Assembly: GCF_900101875.1 (NCBI RefSeq) | Contig: NZ_FNAI01000013.1 | Location: 124,001 to 188,000 of the forward strand | Direction of reading: 5' to 3' | DNA length: 64,000 nt | Origin: Mucilaginibacter pineti | GTDB taxonomy: Bacteria > Bacteroidota > Bacteroidia > Sphingobacteriales > Sphingobacteriaceae | Part shown: positions 45,440 to 53,886 of the stretch, piece after piece | Numbering within the stretch: position 1 is the first letter of the stretch | Layout: the number at the start of each line of letters is the position of its first letter | Position numbers and translations under genes: made by a program | The notes under the pieces: generated by a model | Database searches by the model: none | What the model was told of the DNA's origin: nothing | Seen by the model: the letters and a program-made list of their open reading frames with translations, nothing else

Positions 45440-46708
45440 ATGAACATCGATTTTAACAAAGCCAGTTTCAAGGATTTCGAACAAATCCCTGGTATGGACG
45501 CCTATGAGCGTGCAGCGTATTTCGATACGTATCTGAACTTCCTCGATGACCGGGGACACCTTAACTACCGTATCAAAACGGTCAGCGGCTGCGGCCCTGA
45601 AGTTATGCTGGAACTCAAAGGAAAAACCAGGCCCCGCAAATTTATCAGCCTGGTATCGAACGATTATCTCGGCTTCACCCAGCATCCTGAAGTCAAAGCA
45701 GCTGCCGTTGCCGCCATCGGAAAATACGGAACCGGCACCGGTGCTTCGCCGGCTATCGGCGGACATTTTGATTTCCACGAAGCCCTGGAACAAAAGATCG
45801 CAGGATTTTTCAGGCGCGGCAGCGCTATTGTTTACACCACCGGTTATACCGCTAACAGTGCATCGCTGCAATCCCTGTTGCGCCGGAATGATCTGGCTAT
45901 CCTGGATATGGCCGTACATGCCAGCGTTTATGAAGGCTGCCTGCAATGTGACACCAAACGTTTCCCGCATAATAACCTGCAGGAGCTGGAGCGCATACTG
46001 ACAATTTCCAGGGGGAAGTATCAGACGCGCATGGTAATTATTGATGGTGTCTATTCCCAGGACGGTGACTTTGCGCACCTGCCGGAGATCGTTAAGCTGT
46101 GCAAACAGTACGGCGCTTATCTGGTCGTGGACGATGCGCACGGCACCGGCGTTATCGGAAAAACCGGCCGCGGAGTGATCGAGCATTATGATCTTTTCCA
46201 GGAGGTGGACATCATCACCGGTACGTTCAGCAAAAGCTTTGCGCATATCGGAGGCTATCTGATCGCCAAACCGGAAGTGGTACGTTACCTGAAGTTTCAG
46301 GCCAGACAACACCTCTTCTCCGTAACAGCCGCCCCGGCCTCCGCCTGTATCCTGAAAAGTATAGACCTGATCGATGAGGAGCCTCAGTGGATGCGTAAAT
46401 TATGGGAGAATGTCGAATACTTTAAAAGCGGGCTGAAAGGCCTGGGGCTGAATACCGGCAATACGCAATCCGCGATTATCCCGGTGAAGATCGGTGATCC
46501 TTATAAAACCGCCCAGGCAGCCAAATTGCTGATGGATGCCGGTATCTACACCAATCCGATCATCTATCCGGCGGTATCACCGGCAGATGCACGGATCAGA
46601 ATGAGCGTGATGGCGACGCATACTTTTGAGCACCTGGATCAGGTACTGAATGCATTTGAGCAGGTCAGCCATAAATTGAATTTGAAAACAACAGCAGCAA
46701 TAGTATAA
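45440..46708 (+). CDS. PLP-dependent alpha-oxoamine synthase (KBL/serine palmitoyltransferase type)
   Basis: The frame extends to 45374, but MNIDFNKASFKDFEQIPG at 45440 is the likely start. It is a fold-type I PLP enzyme of the alpha-oxoamine synthase family: the PLP lysine Lys265 lies in GTFSKSFAHIGG, His234 in DDAHGTG, and the substrate region includes VYTTGYTANSASLQSL. The ending FTNPIIYPAV-like stretch (YTNPIIYPAVSP, MATHTFEHLD) is close to Sphingobacterium serine palmitoyltransferase. The adjacent threonine dehydrogenase argues for 2-amino-3-ketobutyrate CoA ligase, so the substrate is undecided. It lies 6 bases before a TetR-type gene. Confidence 0.85.
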   Translation: MNIDFNKASFKDFEQIPGMDAYERAAYFDTYLNFLDDRGHLNYRIKTVSGCGPEVMLELKGKTRPRKFISLVSNDYLGFTQHPEVKAAAVAAIGKYGTGTGASPAIGGHFDFHEALEQKIAGFFRRGSAIVYTTGYTANSASLQSLLRRNDLAILDMAVHASVYEGCLQCDTKRFPHNNLQELERILTISRGKYQTRMVIIDGVYSQDGDFAHLPEIVKLCKQYGAYLVVDDAHGTGVIGKTGRGVIEHYDLFQEVDIITGTFSKSFAHIGGYLIAKPEVVRYLKFQARQHLFSVTAAPASACILKSIDLIDEEPQWMRKLWENVEYFKSGLKGLGLNTGNTQSAIIPVKIGDPYKTAQAAKLLMDAGIYTNPIIYPAVSPADARIRMSVMATHTFEHLDQVLNAFEQVSHKLNLKTTAAIV

Positions 46709-46713
46709 GCTTA

Positions 46714-47376
46714 ATGGCCCGCAGGTACAGGAAAAGAGATAAAGAAGGCAGTATGGCGCGGATGGTCTGGGCCATCGGTGAAATTCTGCGCACCAAAGGT
46801 CACCGTTTCCTGTACCTGAATGAAATTGCGCGCTGTGCCGATGTAGGCAAACAATATGTCAAAAAATATTTCGGCAGTGTCAACGGTCTGATCAGGGCTT
46901 ATATTATGGAAACCGAATACTGGCTGCCTCATTTTGAAGAAGTGAAAAGTCAGCCATTGCCTGCACCGGATAATTTACTCGATTATTACATCAGTACGCT
47001 GCAGGAACAGTTCCGGTACTTTAATGAGACTCCGGAATTACAGAAGATCATACTATGGCAGATATCAGAGCCGAACGCGCTGATGCGCTCGATATCGGAA
47101 AGACGCGAAAAAGACGGCGCGTTACTCTTAGGTTTATCTGACCCGCATTTCCTGAACTCAGGCATCAGCCTGAAGGCCGTAGTCGCTATGATTTTAGGCG
47201 GCGGCTATTATGTGGCTATGCAGGCTGGCACGAATAACAGTCCGGTTTGCGGTATTGATGTCAATACGGAACGTGACCGGGAAATCTTTATTGAGACCAT
47301 GGTGCAAATCCTGAAATGGGCCTGGAAAGCCGCCGATGAAAACAGACATAAGCATGGCCTGAAAAAAAATGTTTAA
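46714..47376 (+). CDS. TetR-family-like transcriptional regulator
   Basis: The N-terminal 60 residues form a TetR-type DNA-binding domain: GHRFLYLNEIARCADVGKQY, then VKKYFGSVNGLIRAYI (helix-turn-helix with the typical YFGS...L after it). A helical ligand-binding part follows (LQEQFRYFNETPELQKIILW). It starts 6 bases after the synthase gene and is probably in its operon. The regulated target is not known. Confidence 0.75.
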   Translation: MARRYRKRDKEGSMARMVWAIGEILRTKGHRFLYLNEIARCADVGKQYVKKYFGSVNGLIRAYIMETEYWLPHFEEVKSQPLPAPDNLLDYYISTLQEQFRYFNETPELQKIILWQISEPNALMRSISERREKDGALLLGLSDPHFLNSGISLKAVVAMILGGGYYVAMQAGTNNSPVCGIDVNTERDREIFIETMVQILKWAWKAADENRHKHGLKKNV

Positions 47377-47749
47377 CTTTAAAACGTCAAAAAAATGAAA
47401 ATACAAAACAGAAATCATACGCAATAACATATAGCGATATTCGCATTGAACTATTTCTTGGCCGACTGAAAACTGGTAATTTTTAAAAAAACAGCCGAGA
47501 GCAAGTGCAATGCCCGCGAAAACGCGGGCGTGCTTGTTCGTGGCTGTTTAGGTATACCAGTACCTCAGTCGGCCCGAGCTTGCACTAACCCGTGTTTTTG
47601 TTTATCCGGCGTATCATCCGGCATCCGGTTTCAGTAACAAAAATATTCCTGAATTAATTTAATGGCTCATCAGGCCAGCAGGATTGTTGTGTTTAAAATT
47701 CCGGTTTCAAAATGTTGATACGCTTAATATCATGGTTCAACGAAAACAA
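47377..47749 (+). other. Non-coding region with a long nested hairpin
   Basis: No protein gene was found. The stretch contains the 115-nt hairpin at 47460-47574 and, after it, the heptamer TTGCACT near 47580 that can pair with AGTGCAA inside the hairpin. Confidence 0.6.
47460..47574. repeat. 115-base nested hairpin of five stacked helices
   Basis: From outside in: GGCCGACTGA/TCAGTCGGCC (10 pairs), ACTGGTA/TACCAGT, AAACAGCC/GGCTGTTT, GAGCAAG/CTTGTTC (one G-T pair) and GCCCGCG/CGCGGGC around an AAAA loop. There is no T-tract and no gene inside. It could be a structured RNA, a mobile hairpin unit or a recombination site. No reverse transcriptase or transposase gene is adjacent. Confidence 0.8.
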
Positions 47750-48445
47750 ATGGATATGAGTACGAACGCAATCAATGACCAACAATACCCTTTTGCCTGG
47801 CTTGACGAGATCATCGAAACAACCCTTAATCCGGCAAAAACCAACATCCGGCTAATTTCAGCAGATCAGCTGCGCCAGATCGCTGAGCGTCTTCCCGGCG
47901 AAATCAGCGGCATTCTCAGCAGTATCAAAACGCAGGCTTTCTGCCTGTACATCACGGATCAGATCAAAGTTGTTGCCGGCCATTATGATCAGGCCATCCG
48001 CCTGCTCCGGGCACAGGCGCAGGAAAACCAGCAGCAGTATCCTAAAACCGGCATGGTGAGCAAAACCGGTCAACTGATCATCAGCTCCCTGGAGCAGCTT
48101 AGCAATCACCTGCACCACCGCTACGGGGAGTATTTGCCTGAATCACCGCGTACCCGGAAGTGCGAACTTCGATCTGAAGAGTCAACCTTGAAAAAGATTG
48201 TTTGCGGGCTCAGCGCCGATCAGCTTGGAATTTTGCTTAGGGCGGCCTTTGATGTTAAAGTGATCATCGCTAATTCTTTCCGCAAGGTTTGCCAGATACT
48301 GGCACCTTACCTTTCGACAGTTTGGAAAGCAGGCATCAGCTGGGACGCGATGCGAAGTAATGCAGGCCGACCCGAAAGCAGGGACAAGGAAGTCGCCATT
48401 GAAACGCTGGAAAAAATGATCGAAACTATAAAGGGCTACCGGTAA
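47750..48445 (+). CDS. Orphan protein, paralogous to the 31.9-kb gene
   Basis: The frame extends upstream to 47684; the start is placed at 47750 (MDMSTNAIND; the next Met is at 47756). The N-terminus (FAWLDEIIETTLNPAK) and the C-terminal module (LSADQLGILLRAAFD, PYLSTVWKAGISWDAMR, DKEVAIETLEKMIETI) match the 394-residue protein at 31910-33094. It lacks most of that protein's middle part. The function is unknown. The gene stands alone and ends in a terminator. Confidence 0.65.
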   Translation: MDMSTNAINDQQYPFAWLDEIIETTLNPAKTNIRLISADQLRQIAERLPGEISGILSSIKTQAFCLYITDQIKVVAGHYDQAIRLLRAQAQENQQQYPKTGMVSKTGQLIISSLEQLSNHLHHRYGEYLPESPRTRKCELRSEESTLKKIVCGLSADQLGILLRAAFDVKVIIANSFRKVCQILAPYLSTVWKAGISWDAMRSNAGRPESRDKEVAIETLEKMIETIKGYR

Positions 48446-48457
48446 TCTGATTCCGGG

Positions 48458-48495
48458 AGAGCTGAGTCACTTGTTTAGTGTACTCAGCTCTTTGG
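48458..48495 (+). terminator. Intrinsic terminator
   Basis: AGAGCTGAGT pairs with ACTCAGCTCT and an inner CAC/GTG, followed by TTGGT and further T-rich sequence. It ends the orphan gene at 47750. Confidence 0.75.
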
Positions 48496-48831
48496 TATGA
48501 TTTTTCCACCATGAAAACCGGCAGTTTGAATTTTGCTGACTTGTGTTATTTAACTGTCAGTATAAATTATATATTTTTCTTGTTTATCATATTAATTACC
48601 TAACTTTCAGCGAAGTAAAAGATATTATTCTGTTTATTTATTCTAACCTTAACCAACCTCATTCATGAAAAAACTACAAAAAACAATCCCCGAAACGAAT
48701 TCCGACTGATTCCGGTAACGGCTTTTGTCCCTGTTTGCGTATTCTTTTTTAGGGTATGATGCCACCTGATTTCTTAATTAAGTATTAACCTGAATAACCG
48801 TTTCCGGAAATTTATTCAACTTGAAATCCTT
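48496..48831 (+). other. AT-rich leader of the protease operon
   Basis: Contains the promoter of the following operon by position. A 14-residue frame (48665-48709, MKKLQKTIPETNSD) starts with ATG and could be a leader peptide, but nothing else supports it. No strong hairpin was seen. Confidence 0.4.
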
Positions 48832-50310
48832 ATGGCAAAAAAATCGAAACTCAGTCAGCTGATCCGCGAAAGAATGGAACAGTATTCTGAGATCATTGAA
48901 CGCCTCCAGCTGGATTCTGCAAAAAAAAAGCAGCTGCAGGTCGACTTTCTGAATTATATCAAAATCATTGAAAAGCTTGCAGACAAAAACCTTTTTTTGA
49001 ATGACCTGACCAATATTGTCGTCATTATTCTGACAGCAGTGGTCCCTATTATGATTAATATCACGCCAAAGCTGGAAAGTGGAACTACATACGACATTGG
49101 ATTCCTTCACTGGGCCACAGCTTTAAGTGTCATCCTCGCGATCCTGAATGGCTTCCGTCAGTCTTACAAGTTCAGGGAACGCTGGCAAAACTACCGTCAG
49201 ACAATTGAGCAGCTCATTCTTGAAGGTCAAAGTTACTTTGCGCTCAGCGGAAAGTACAGCACTTTCGACACTCATGAACTTGCTTTCAGGAAATTTATCG
49301 AAATGGTAAACAGCCTGAGGACACAGGAACTTAACGCCTACATCAGCCTGACTACTGTGAGTGATAAAGATGTTGCTCAATCTATTAATGCCGAAGTCAG
49401 CAGCCGTCTGACAGCGATTAACAGCAAAAAAGATATCATCAATCAGAGAATTATGGTTAACGACGAGTTGAATAGTTTTGTTAAAGCTGCGCCCAAAATA
49501 TCATATTATCTCGCCGACCATGACCAGAAGCAGGTCACAATATACACTAATGATCAGACGTACCAGGGACCGGAAAAATTCTCCTTTACTAATCCGGCGC
49601 TTAAGGGGCTGGTGTATAAATCAATTACCAAATTCGGTGATGCACAAATCAACAGTTTACTAGGGCCTTCAAACGGCATCAAAAACCAAGACATGCCAAC
49701 GCGCGGTTTCGGCAGCGCCGGATGCCTTTGCAAACGCAGCGATGGAACAGAGGTCATTGTAACCTGCTACCATGTCGTTAAACATAGCAGCCAGGACTGG
49801 GATCTTTTTGTGCCGGGCGACCATGATGGTGTGATCAACAGTTCAAGTGAGTTTATCGGTAATATCACCGAAGGAGAGAAAAGCAGTGAACTTGATTCGG
49901 CACTGGTAGAGATCGACGCAGGAGTCGACACTGATGAGCTGCTGCCCGGCGGACTAAAGGTTATTGATCCCATTTATATTGATGAGGGAAATTACCAGGA
50001 TTTTGCTGATGTCTATCTGATCAGCAGACAAAGGAATTTCAAAAAAATACAAGGCCGCCTTTCAGCGGTAAACAAACCGGTTACCATCAACTACGGAACA
50101 GCCGCCGCCCGTGATATGAAAAACCTGGACAAGCTGATGATTGTCACGTTTGTAAGTACCGAACCCTTTTCAATGCCTGGTGATTCCGGTTCGCTTGTTT
50201 TCAGCTCGGATGGTACTGCTATAGGAATCCTTGTGGGAAGTGATGGCACGCAATCATCATTTGTGATTCCTTTTACCACCATTAGAGACCGCTACAACCT
50301 TAAACTATAA
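48832..50310 (+). CDS. SLATT/DUF4231-like two-transmembrane domain fused to a trypsin-like protease
   Basis: Residues 1-~180: a charged N-terminal helix, then two transmembrane helices (NIVVIILTAVVPIMINI and FLHWATALSVILAILNGF) and a helical segment NGFRQSYKFRERWQNYRQTI, the layout of SLATT/DUF4231 membrane proteins. Residues ~285-490: a trypsin-like fold with His314 (VTCYHVVKH), Asp355 (ELDSALVEI) and Ser452 (MPGDSGSLVF). A helical linker lies between. SLATT proteins are known as predicted pore-type effectors of nucleotide-signalling conflict systems; a fusion with a protease is unusual. No cyclase or sensor gene is adjacent, so a defence role is inference. It forms an operon with the next gene. 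Confidence 0.75.
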   Translation: MAKKSKLSQLIRERMEQYSEIIERLQLDSAKKKQLQVDFLNYIKIIEKLADKNLFLNDLTNIVVIILTAVVPIMINITPKLESGTTYDIGFLHWATALSVILAILNGFRQSYKFRERWQNYRQTIEQLILEGQSYFALSGKYSTFDTHELAFRKFIEMVNSLRTQELNAYISLTTVSDKDVAQSINAEVSSRLTAINSKKDIINQRIMVNDELNSFVKAAPKISYYLADHDQKQVTIYTNDQTYQGPEKFSFTNPALKGLVYKSITKFGDAQINSLLGPSNGIKNQDMPTRGFGSAGCLCKRSDGTEVIVTCYHVVKHSSQDWDLFVPGDHDGVINSSSEFIGNITEGEKSSELDSALVEIDAGVDTDELLPGGLKVIDPIYIDEGNYQDFADVYLISRQRNFKKIQGRLSAVNKPVTINYGTAAARDMKNLDKLMIVTFVSTEPFSMPGDSGSLVFSSDGTAIGILVGSDGTQSSFVIPFTTIRDRYNLKL

Positions 50311-50314
50311 TAAT

Positions 50315-51724
50315 ATGAAAAAACAATTATTTTTATTATTTGCGGTGCTGGTCTTATCGTCCGGCCACCTGATTGCACAGAGCAAAACTATTTATCTCAC
50401 GGAAACCGCCGGTGTGTTTGCTATCGGTACCAAAAATGGGGCAGGAACATTCACAGCGATGACTGATGCAGATTTGAAAGCGCTTGTCATCAAAGGCGGT
50501 CTGAAATTTGACAGATCTGGACTAGCCGCAACCACAACCATGAAAATTGAAAGCAAAGCTGCCGCTGGGACCCTAACAGATGTAACAGCTGTGACGGCAA
50601 CCTTTCGCTTAGCTGCAAATCAGTACACCTTTGTCGGTGGTGATGCCAATGCGGCAATCAAAATACTTAAAATTACGCTGACGCCAGCAGCACCTGCGGT
50701 TGCCAAGACCTATGATGATATCGGTTCAACGGCCCCTCCCGAAACGCCAGATCCGCAAACAAACAATAACACAGCATACGCCAGCTGGAGGGATTATGTG
50801 ATCAACAATAAAAGCCCCTATCTGAATATTATCAAAGGCCGCCAGCGCTATTTTCCGGATAGGAATATCGCCTACATCTGTATAGATCCGTATGGTAATA
50901 TCATAGGCAAAAAACCGGTTAATCTCGATCAGGATGATGACATTGTCTTGCTGATGATTGTTCCTGATGATGCATCCTATGATAATTACAGCGTCAACGA
51001 TAATGATGCTCAATATGCGCCGACAGACCTGGCCTTCCGGCCATCGGACGCACTTAATAACAACGTCATAAATTCGGAAGATAAGACACCGGTAAAATAT
51101 ACTGTGAAAGCGTTTGACAAAGGACCTTATACCAGTAGTGATGTAACTTTCACATTAATGAACGGCACAAAAGTTCTTAACGAATTTACCGTTCATATCA
51201 ATCCTCTGTATCATCTGGGACTAGGCGTTTCTTATGTAAGTACCAGTCTGGAAAGTCCGGATTATCAGCTGGTGCCGCTGACCAGCACGACCAATACCAT
51301 TAAAGCGGTTAACACCGGACGCCGAACTTTTCTAACCGTCAATGCCATCTGGTACTGGTGGTCTACTTTTAAATATTTTAAAGGTGACCCGCTGACACGT
51401 GGCAGGGATGTTCTCAAAGAACCTAATCTGATTACCAGGATTAACCCCACGTTTGGCGTTGGATTAAAGGGAAACTTAGAAAATAATTTCTTCGGGGGCT
51501 TTAATTTTGAATTTGCGCGTGGCGGAAGTTTAAGTGCCGGCTGGCATTACGGTAAAGTCACCAAATTACTTGATGATAAGTTTCAGCTGGGCGTATCCGA
51601 ATTTGCAGGACAACAGGCTGATATCAAAACAACAGACTCCTGGCGATGGGGCGGTTTCTTCGGCGTAACCCTGGATACCCGTATTTTCAACCGCTTATTC
51701 TCCAGTTCAAAAGCAACACCTTAA
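50315..51724 (+). CDS. Secreted or outer-membrane protein paired with the membrane protease
   Basis: A signal peptide (LFLLFAVLVLSSGHLIAQ) precedes an Ala/Thr-rich beta region (~20-150), a linker PPETPDPQTNNNT, a middle domain (~150-290) and a C-terminal region with beta-barrel-like strands (HLGLGVSYVSTSLESPDY, FGVGLKGNLENNFFGGFNF, RWGGFFGVTLDTRIFNRLF). No named family was recognised. It starts 4 bases after the protease stop, so the two are probably translated from one transcript. It could be a substrate, partner or envelope receptor of the protease. Confidence 0.65.
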   Translation: MKKQLFLLFAVLVLSSGHLIAQSKTIYLTETAGVFAIGTKNGAGTFTAMTDADLKALVIKGGLKFDRSGLAATTTMKIESKAAAGTLTDVTAVTATFRLAANQYTFVGGDANAAIKILKITLTPAAPAVAKTYDDIGSTAPPETPDPQTNNNTAYASWRDYVINNKSPYLNIIKGRQRYFPDRNIAYICIDPYGNIIGKKPVNLDQDDDIVLLMIVPDDASYDNYSVNDNDAQYAPTDLAFRPSDALNNNVINSEDKTPVKYTVKAFDKGPYTSSDVTFTLMNGTKVLNEFTVHINPLYHLGLGVSYVSTSLESPDYQLVPLTSTTNTIKAVNTGRRTFLTVNAIWYWWSTFKYFKGDPLTRGRDVLKEPNLITRINPTFGVGLKGNLENNFFGGFNFEFARGGSLSAGWHYGKVTKLLDDKFQLGVSEFAGQQADIKTTDSWRWGGFFGVTLDTRIFNRLFSSSKATP

Positions 51725-51879
51725 CAGATCAAATGCCGGCAAATCCCTGCCGCTAGTTAAAAGGCCGGATGGCATTGTTACGACAGTGTCGCCGGTTTTT
51801 CGCATTTAAAGCCGACAGTATCTGGTTGAAATTCAGTCGTGGCAGTATCCGAAAAGTAATTTTATTTGGCTGATTATCA

Positions 51880-51949
51880 GCAGGACCCAGGGGTCCTGCC
51901 GGGACCCAATGAAAAATTGGACTTTTGGAGCCCCGTGGATTCGGGTTCC
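51880..51949 (+). promoter_or_regulatory. Structured leader upstream of tra operon B
   Basis: Contains GCAGGACCC/GGGTCCTGC (51880-51899), a CCAAT/ATTGG hairpin (51906-51920) and a possible longer pairing of GGGACCCAAT with ATTCGGGTTCC at 51939-51949. It has no T-tract. It lies 60-130 bases before the first gene of operon B; a regulatory leader or an oriT-like structure are both possible. Confidence 0.45.
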
Positions 51950-52011
51950 TTTGTAGAACAATCAGGCAGCCATGTAATGCTGCAGATATTGATCACCTTA
52001 AATGAAAAACC

Positions 52012-52494
52012 ATGTTAAAACAAATCACCTGGACAAGCTACATCGAAATAGTCCTGCTGTTGCTGATCGTTTATTACAGTTATATAGTTTTCAAATATTA
52101 CCGGGAGGATCTGCGCCGGATACTGCGCATTGGTCAGCTGGAAACCGGCAATCAGGAAACACCGCAGGTATTGCGTTATGAAGGCCGTGATCCCCGGGAT
52201 GAAAATTTTATCATCTCCACCAGTGACCAGAATCCGGATAACCGGCCGGACGGTTCGCCGGAAGAAGCCGACGAGCTGATCCGACAGCTTAAGCAAGTCA
52301 TTCTATCCGCTTCAGGCAAACCTTTTTCTCCTGCTGTAATGATTCCGCAGGTCAAGCAACTATTCCGTAAGAGCGCCGCCCTGCGGCAATCACCTCACCG
52401 CCCGGCGATCAATGAACTGGTCGTCTCGGAATGCGAAAGACTGGGTACGGCGCTGCTCACAGAAGATGAGGTAGATCAGTGGTGGAACGAGTAG
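52012..52494 (+). CDS. First gene of tra operon B: membrane-anchored protein
   Basis: An N-terminal transmembrane helix (IEIVLLLLIVYYSYIVFKYY) precedes a polar linker and a helical C-terminal domain ending HRPAINELVVSECERLGTAL. It is the counterpart of 19018-19494 in operon A, although the linker is less acidic. No named family was recognised. Confidence 0.75.
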   Translation: MLKQITWTSYIEIVLLLLIVYYSYIVFKYYREDLRRILRIGQLETGNQETPQVLRYEGRDPRDENFIISTSDQNPDNRPDGSPEEADELIRQLKQVILSASGKPFSPAVMIPQVKQLFRKSAALRQSPHRPAINELVVSECERLGTALLTEDEVDQWWNE

Positions 52495-52507
52495 TCGTGC
52501 CGGCCCG

Positions 52508-52557
52508 CTTCCTGTCCCGGTCTTACGGCCGTGCGGCCGTGCCGGGACAACAGGAAG
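52508..52557 (+). promoter_or_regulatory. GC-rich hairpin in the traE leader (operon B, proximal)
   Basis: CTTCCTGT/ACAGGAAG, TCCCGG/CCGGGA and an inner CGGCCG self-complement. It lies 14 bases after the stop of the first gene, as in operon A (10 bases). The sequences of the two hairpins differ, so position and pairing rather than sequence are conserved. Confidence 0.65.
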
Positions 52558-52642
52558 TTTAAACCCCAAACCGATACCGGTTAACGTTAGCCCACGGCGC
52601 AGGAGCCATCAAAAGCAATACTCCGGGATATAACGCTAAACC

Positions 52643-52689
52643 CTTTCCTCCCCCCGTCCGCTGGCTGCGGTACGGCGGGGCTGGGAAAG
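52643..52689 (+). promoter_or_regulatory. GC-rich hairpin in the traE leader (operon B, distal)
   Basis: CTTTCC/GGGAAAG with inner CCCCG/CGGGG and CCGC/GCGG. It ends 36 bases before the traE start codon, against about 30 bases in operon A. Confidence 0.6.
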
Positions 52690-52725
52690 TCTTGCCCAGA
52701 ATTTTTAAATAAAAGATAAGTGAAA

Positions 52726-53055
52726 ATGAAAAAGTGCAGAGAAATTTTAAAAAGCAAGGCCTTGCAGAATATGGCTTTAACCGCTCTGATCATTGGAATT
52801 TCGATGGTCGCCAGAGCGCAGGACGGGAACGCCGGCATCCAGCAGGCCAATACCCAGGTCAGAAGTTATTTTGATTCCGGCACCAATCTGATGTATGCCA
52901 TCGGCGCCATTCTCGGGTTGATTGGCGCGGTGAAGGTCTATTCCAAATGGAATGCCGGAGATCAGGACACCAGTAAAGTGGCCGCCGCCTGGTTCGGCAG
53001 CTGCATCTTTCTGGTGGTCGTAGCCACCATTATCAAATCATTTTTTGGCATGTAG
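52726..53055 (+). CDS. traE: TraE of operon B (DUF4134, pilin-like)
   Basis: The start at 52726 (MKKCREILKSKAL) is preferred over an upstream GTG. A signal peptide ends in RAQ; mature DGNAGIQQANTQVRSYF, then two transmembrane segments (TNLMYAIGAILGLIGAVKVY, SWFGS-like AAWFGSCIFLVVVATIIKSF). The C-terminal half is almost identical to the operon A protein, while the signal peptides differ. Confidence 0.93.
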   Translation: MKKCREILKSKALQNMALTALIIGISMVARAQDGNAGIQQANTQVRSYFDSGTNLMYAIGAILGLIGAVKVYSKWNAGDQDTSKVAAAWFGSCIFLVVVATIIKSFFGM

Positions 53056-53076
53056 GACTTCTCAAATTCAGAAATC

Positions 53077-53514
53077 ATGCAAGATCAACTAACAGAAAAA
53101 CTACACGCCTACCTGGTGACCAATCACCTGGATCTGCTGATCTCCCTTCAGGAAGATCACCGGCTGAATCCTTACCTCGATCAGAAAGTCGCCTCCGTAA
53201 AAGAACTGTCAGAAAGCCTGAGTGCAGAAAACAGGCCGGGTTACGTCATCGAAGCGCTGTGCCTGGAGGAACTTACCCGGGATCTGCGGCCGTTCAGATT
53301 TAACTATATGAGGAATCTGCTGCAGGAGGAATTTGAAAGCGATTACCGGCGGATGAAGGAATCTGGTACGCTGACCTGGGAGATCATCAATCTGACGGGA
53401 GCCTGTGAGCCCATATTCGAGGTTTTCGGCTTTTGCGAACACAATCAGGAAGACCGGCAGATGCGCCAGGCGGTCAGGGATATGATCAGTGAATATCAAA
53501 ATATCGGAGGATAA
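53077..53514 (+). CDS. Accessory protein of operon B (DUF1896-like)
   Basis: A 145-residue soluble protein. Its opening (LHAYLVTNHLDLLISLQED) and the segment FRFNYMRNLLQEEFESDYRR recall DUF1896 proteins of Bacteroidetes conjugative elements, but the match is loose. It lies between traE and traF, where operon A has no gene. The function is unknown. Confidence 0.5.
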   Translation: MQDQLTEKLHAYLVTNHLDLLISLQEDHRLNPYLDQKVASVKELSESLSAENRPGYVIEALCLEELTRDLRPFRFNYMRNLLQEEFESDYRRMKESGTLTWEIINLTGACEPIFEVFGFCEHNQEDRQMRQAVRDMISEYQNIGG

Positions 53515-53550
53515 CAGTATGATCAGCAGCTACTAATCCATACCAAAGCC

Positions 53551-53886
53551 ATGAATAACAGCATCTATCATATCAATAAGGGAATCAATAAAAGTATTGA
53601 GTTTAAAGGACTCCGCGCGCAGTACATCTGGTACTTCGGCGGGCTGGTGGTACTGCTGCTTGTTTTGTTTGCCGCTCTGTATATCAGCGGCGTCAACACC
53701 TGGATTTGTCTCGCGCTTACCGGTGGAATTGCCGCTACAGGCTCCGCCAGAATATTCAGCTTAAGCCATCAGTACGGAGAGCACGGACTCATGAAAGCAC
53801 TGGCCCGCAGGCGTATTCCCCGGGTAATCAAAAGTTACTCCCGCCGCAAATTTCAGCAGCTCAGCTTAAAGGAGGAAAAGAAATGA
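53551..53886 (+). CDS. traF: TraF of operon B (DUF4133, VirB3-like)
   Basis: The opening NSIYHINKGINKSIEFKGL is the family signature; two transmembrane helices (YIWYFGGLVVLLLVLFAAL and WICLALTGGIAATGSARIF) and the YGEHGLMKALARR tail follow. Its stop overlaps the next start in ATGA, so translation is coupled. Confidence 0.93.
   Translation: MNNSIYHINKGINKSIEFKGLRAQYIWYFGGLVVLLLVLFAALYISGVNTWICLALTGGIAATGSARIFSLSHQYGEHGLMKALARRRIPRVIKSYSRRKFQQLSLKEEKK

Noticed and set aside
45380..46312. Minus-strand frame of 310 codons opposite the oxoamine synthase
   Set aside because: Antisense to a clear PLP enzyme with intact catalytic residues; no recognisable motif.
47460..47590. Integron attC site or retron RNA as explanation of the nested hairpin
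   Set aside because: The end sequences do not fit the attC core consensus (RYYYAAC/GTTRRRY), and there is no integron integrase or reverse transcriptase nearby. The element is reported as unexplained.
48665..48709. 14-residue leader peptide ahead of the protease operon
   Set aside because: An ATG and stop alone are not evidence; no hairpin or attenuator follows it.
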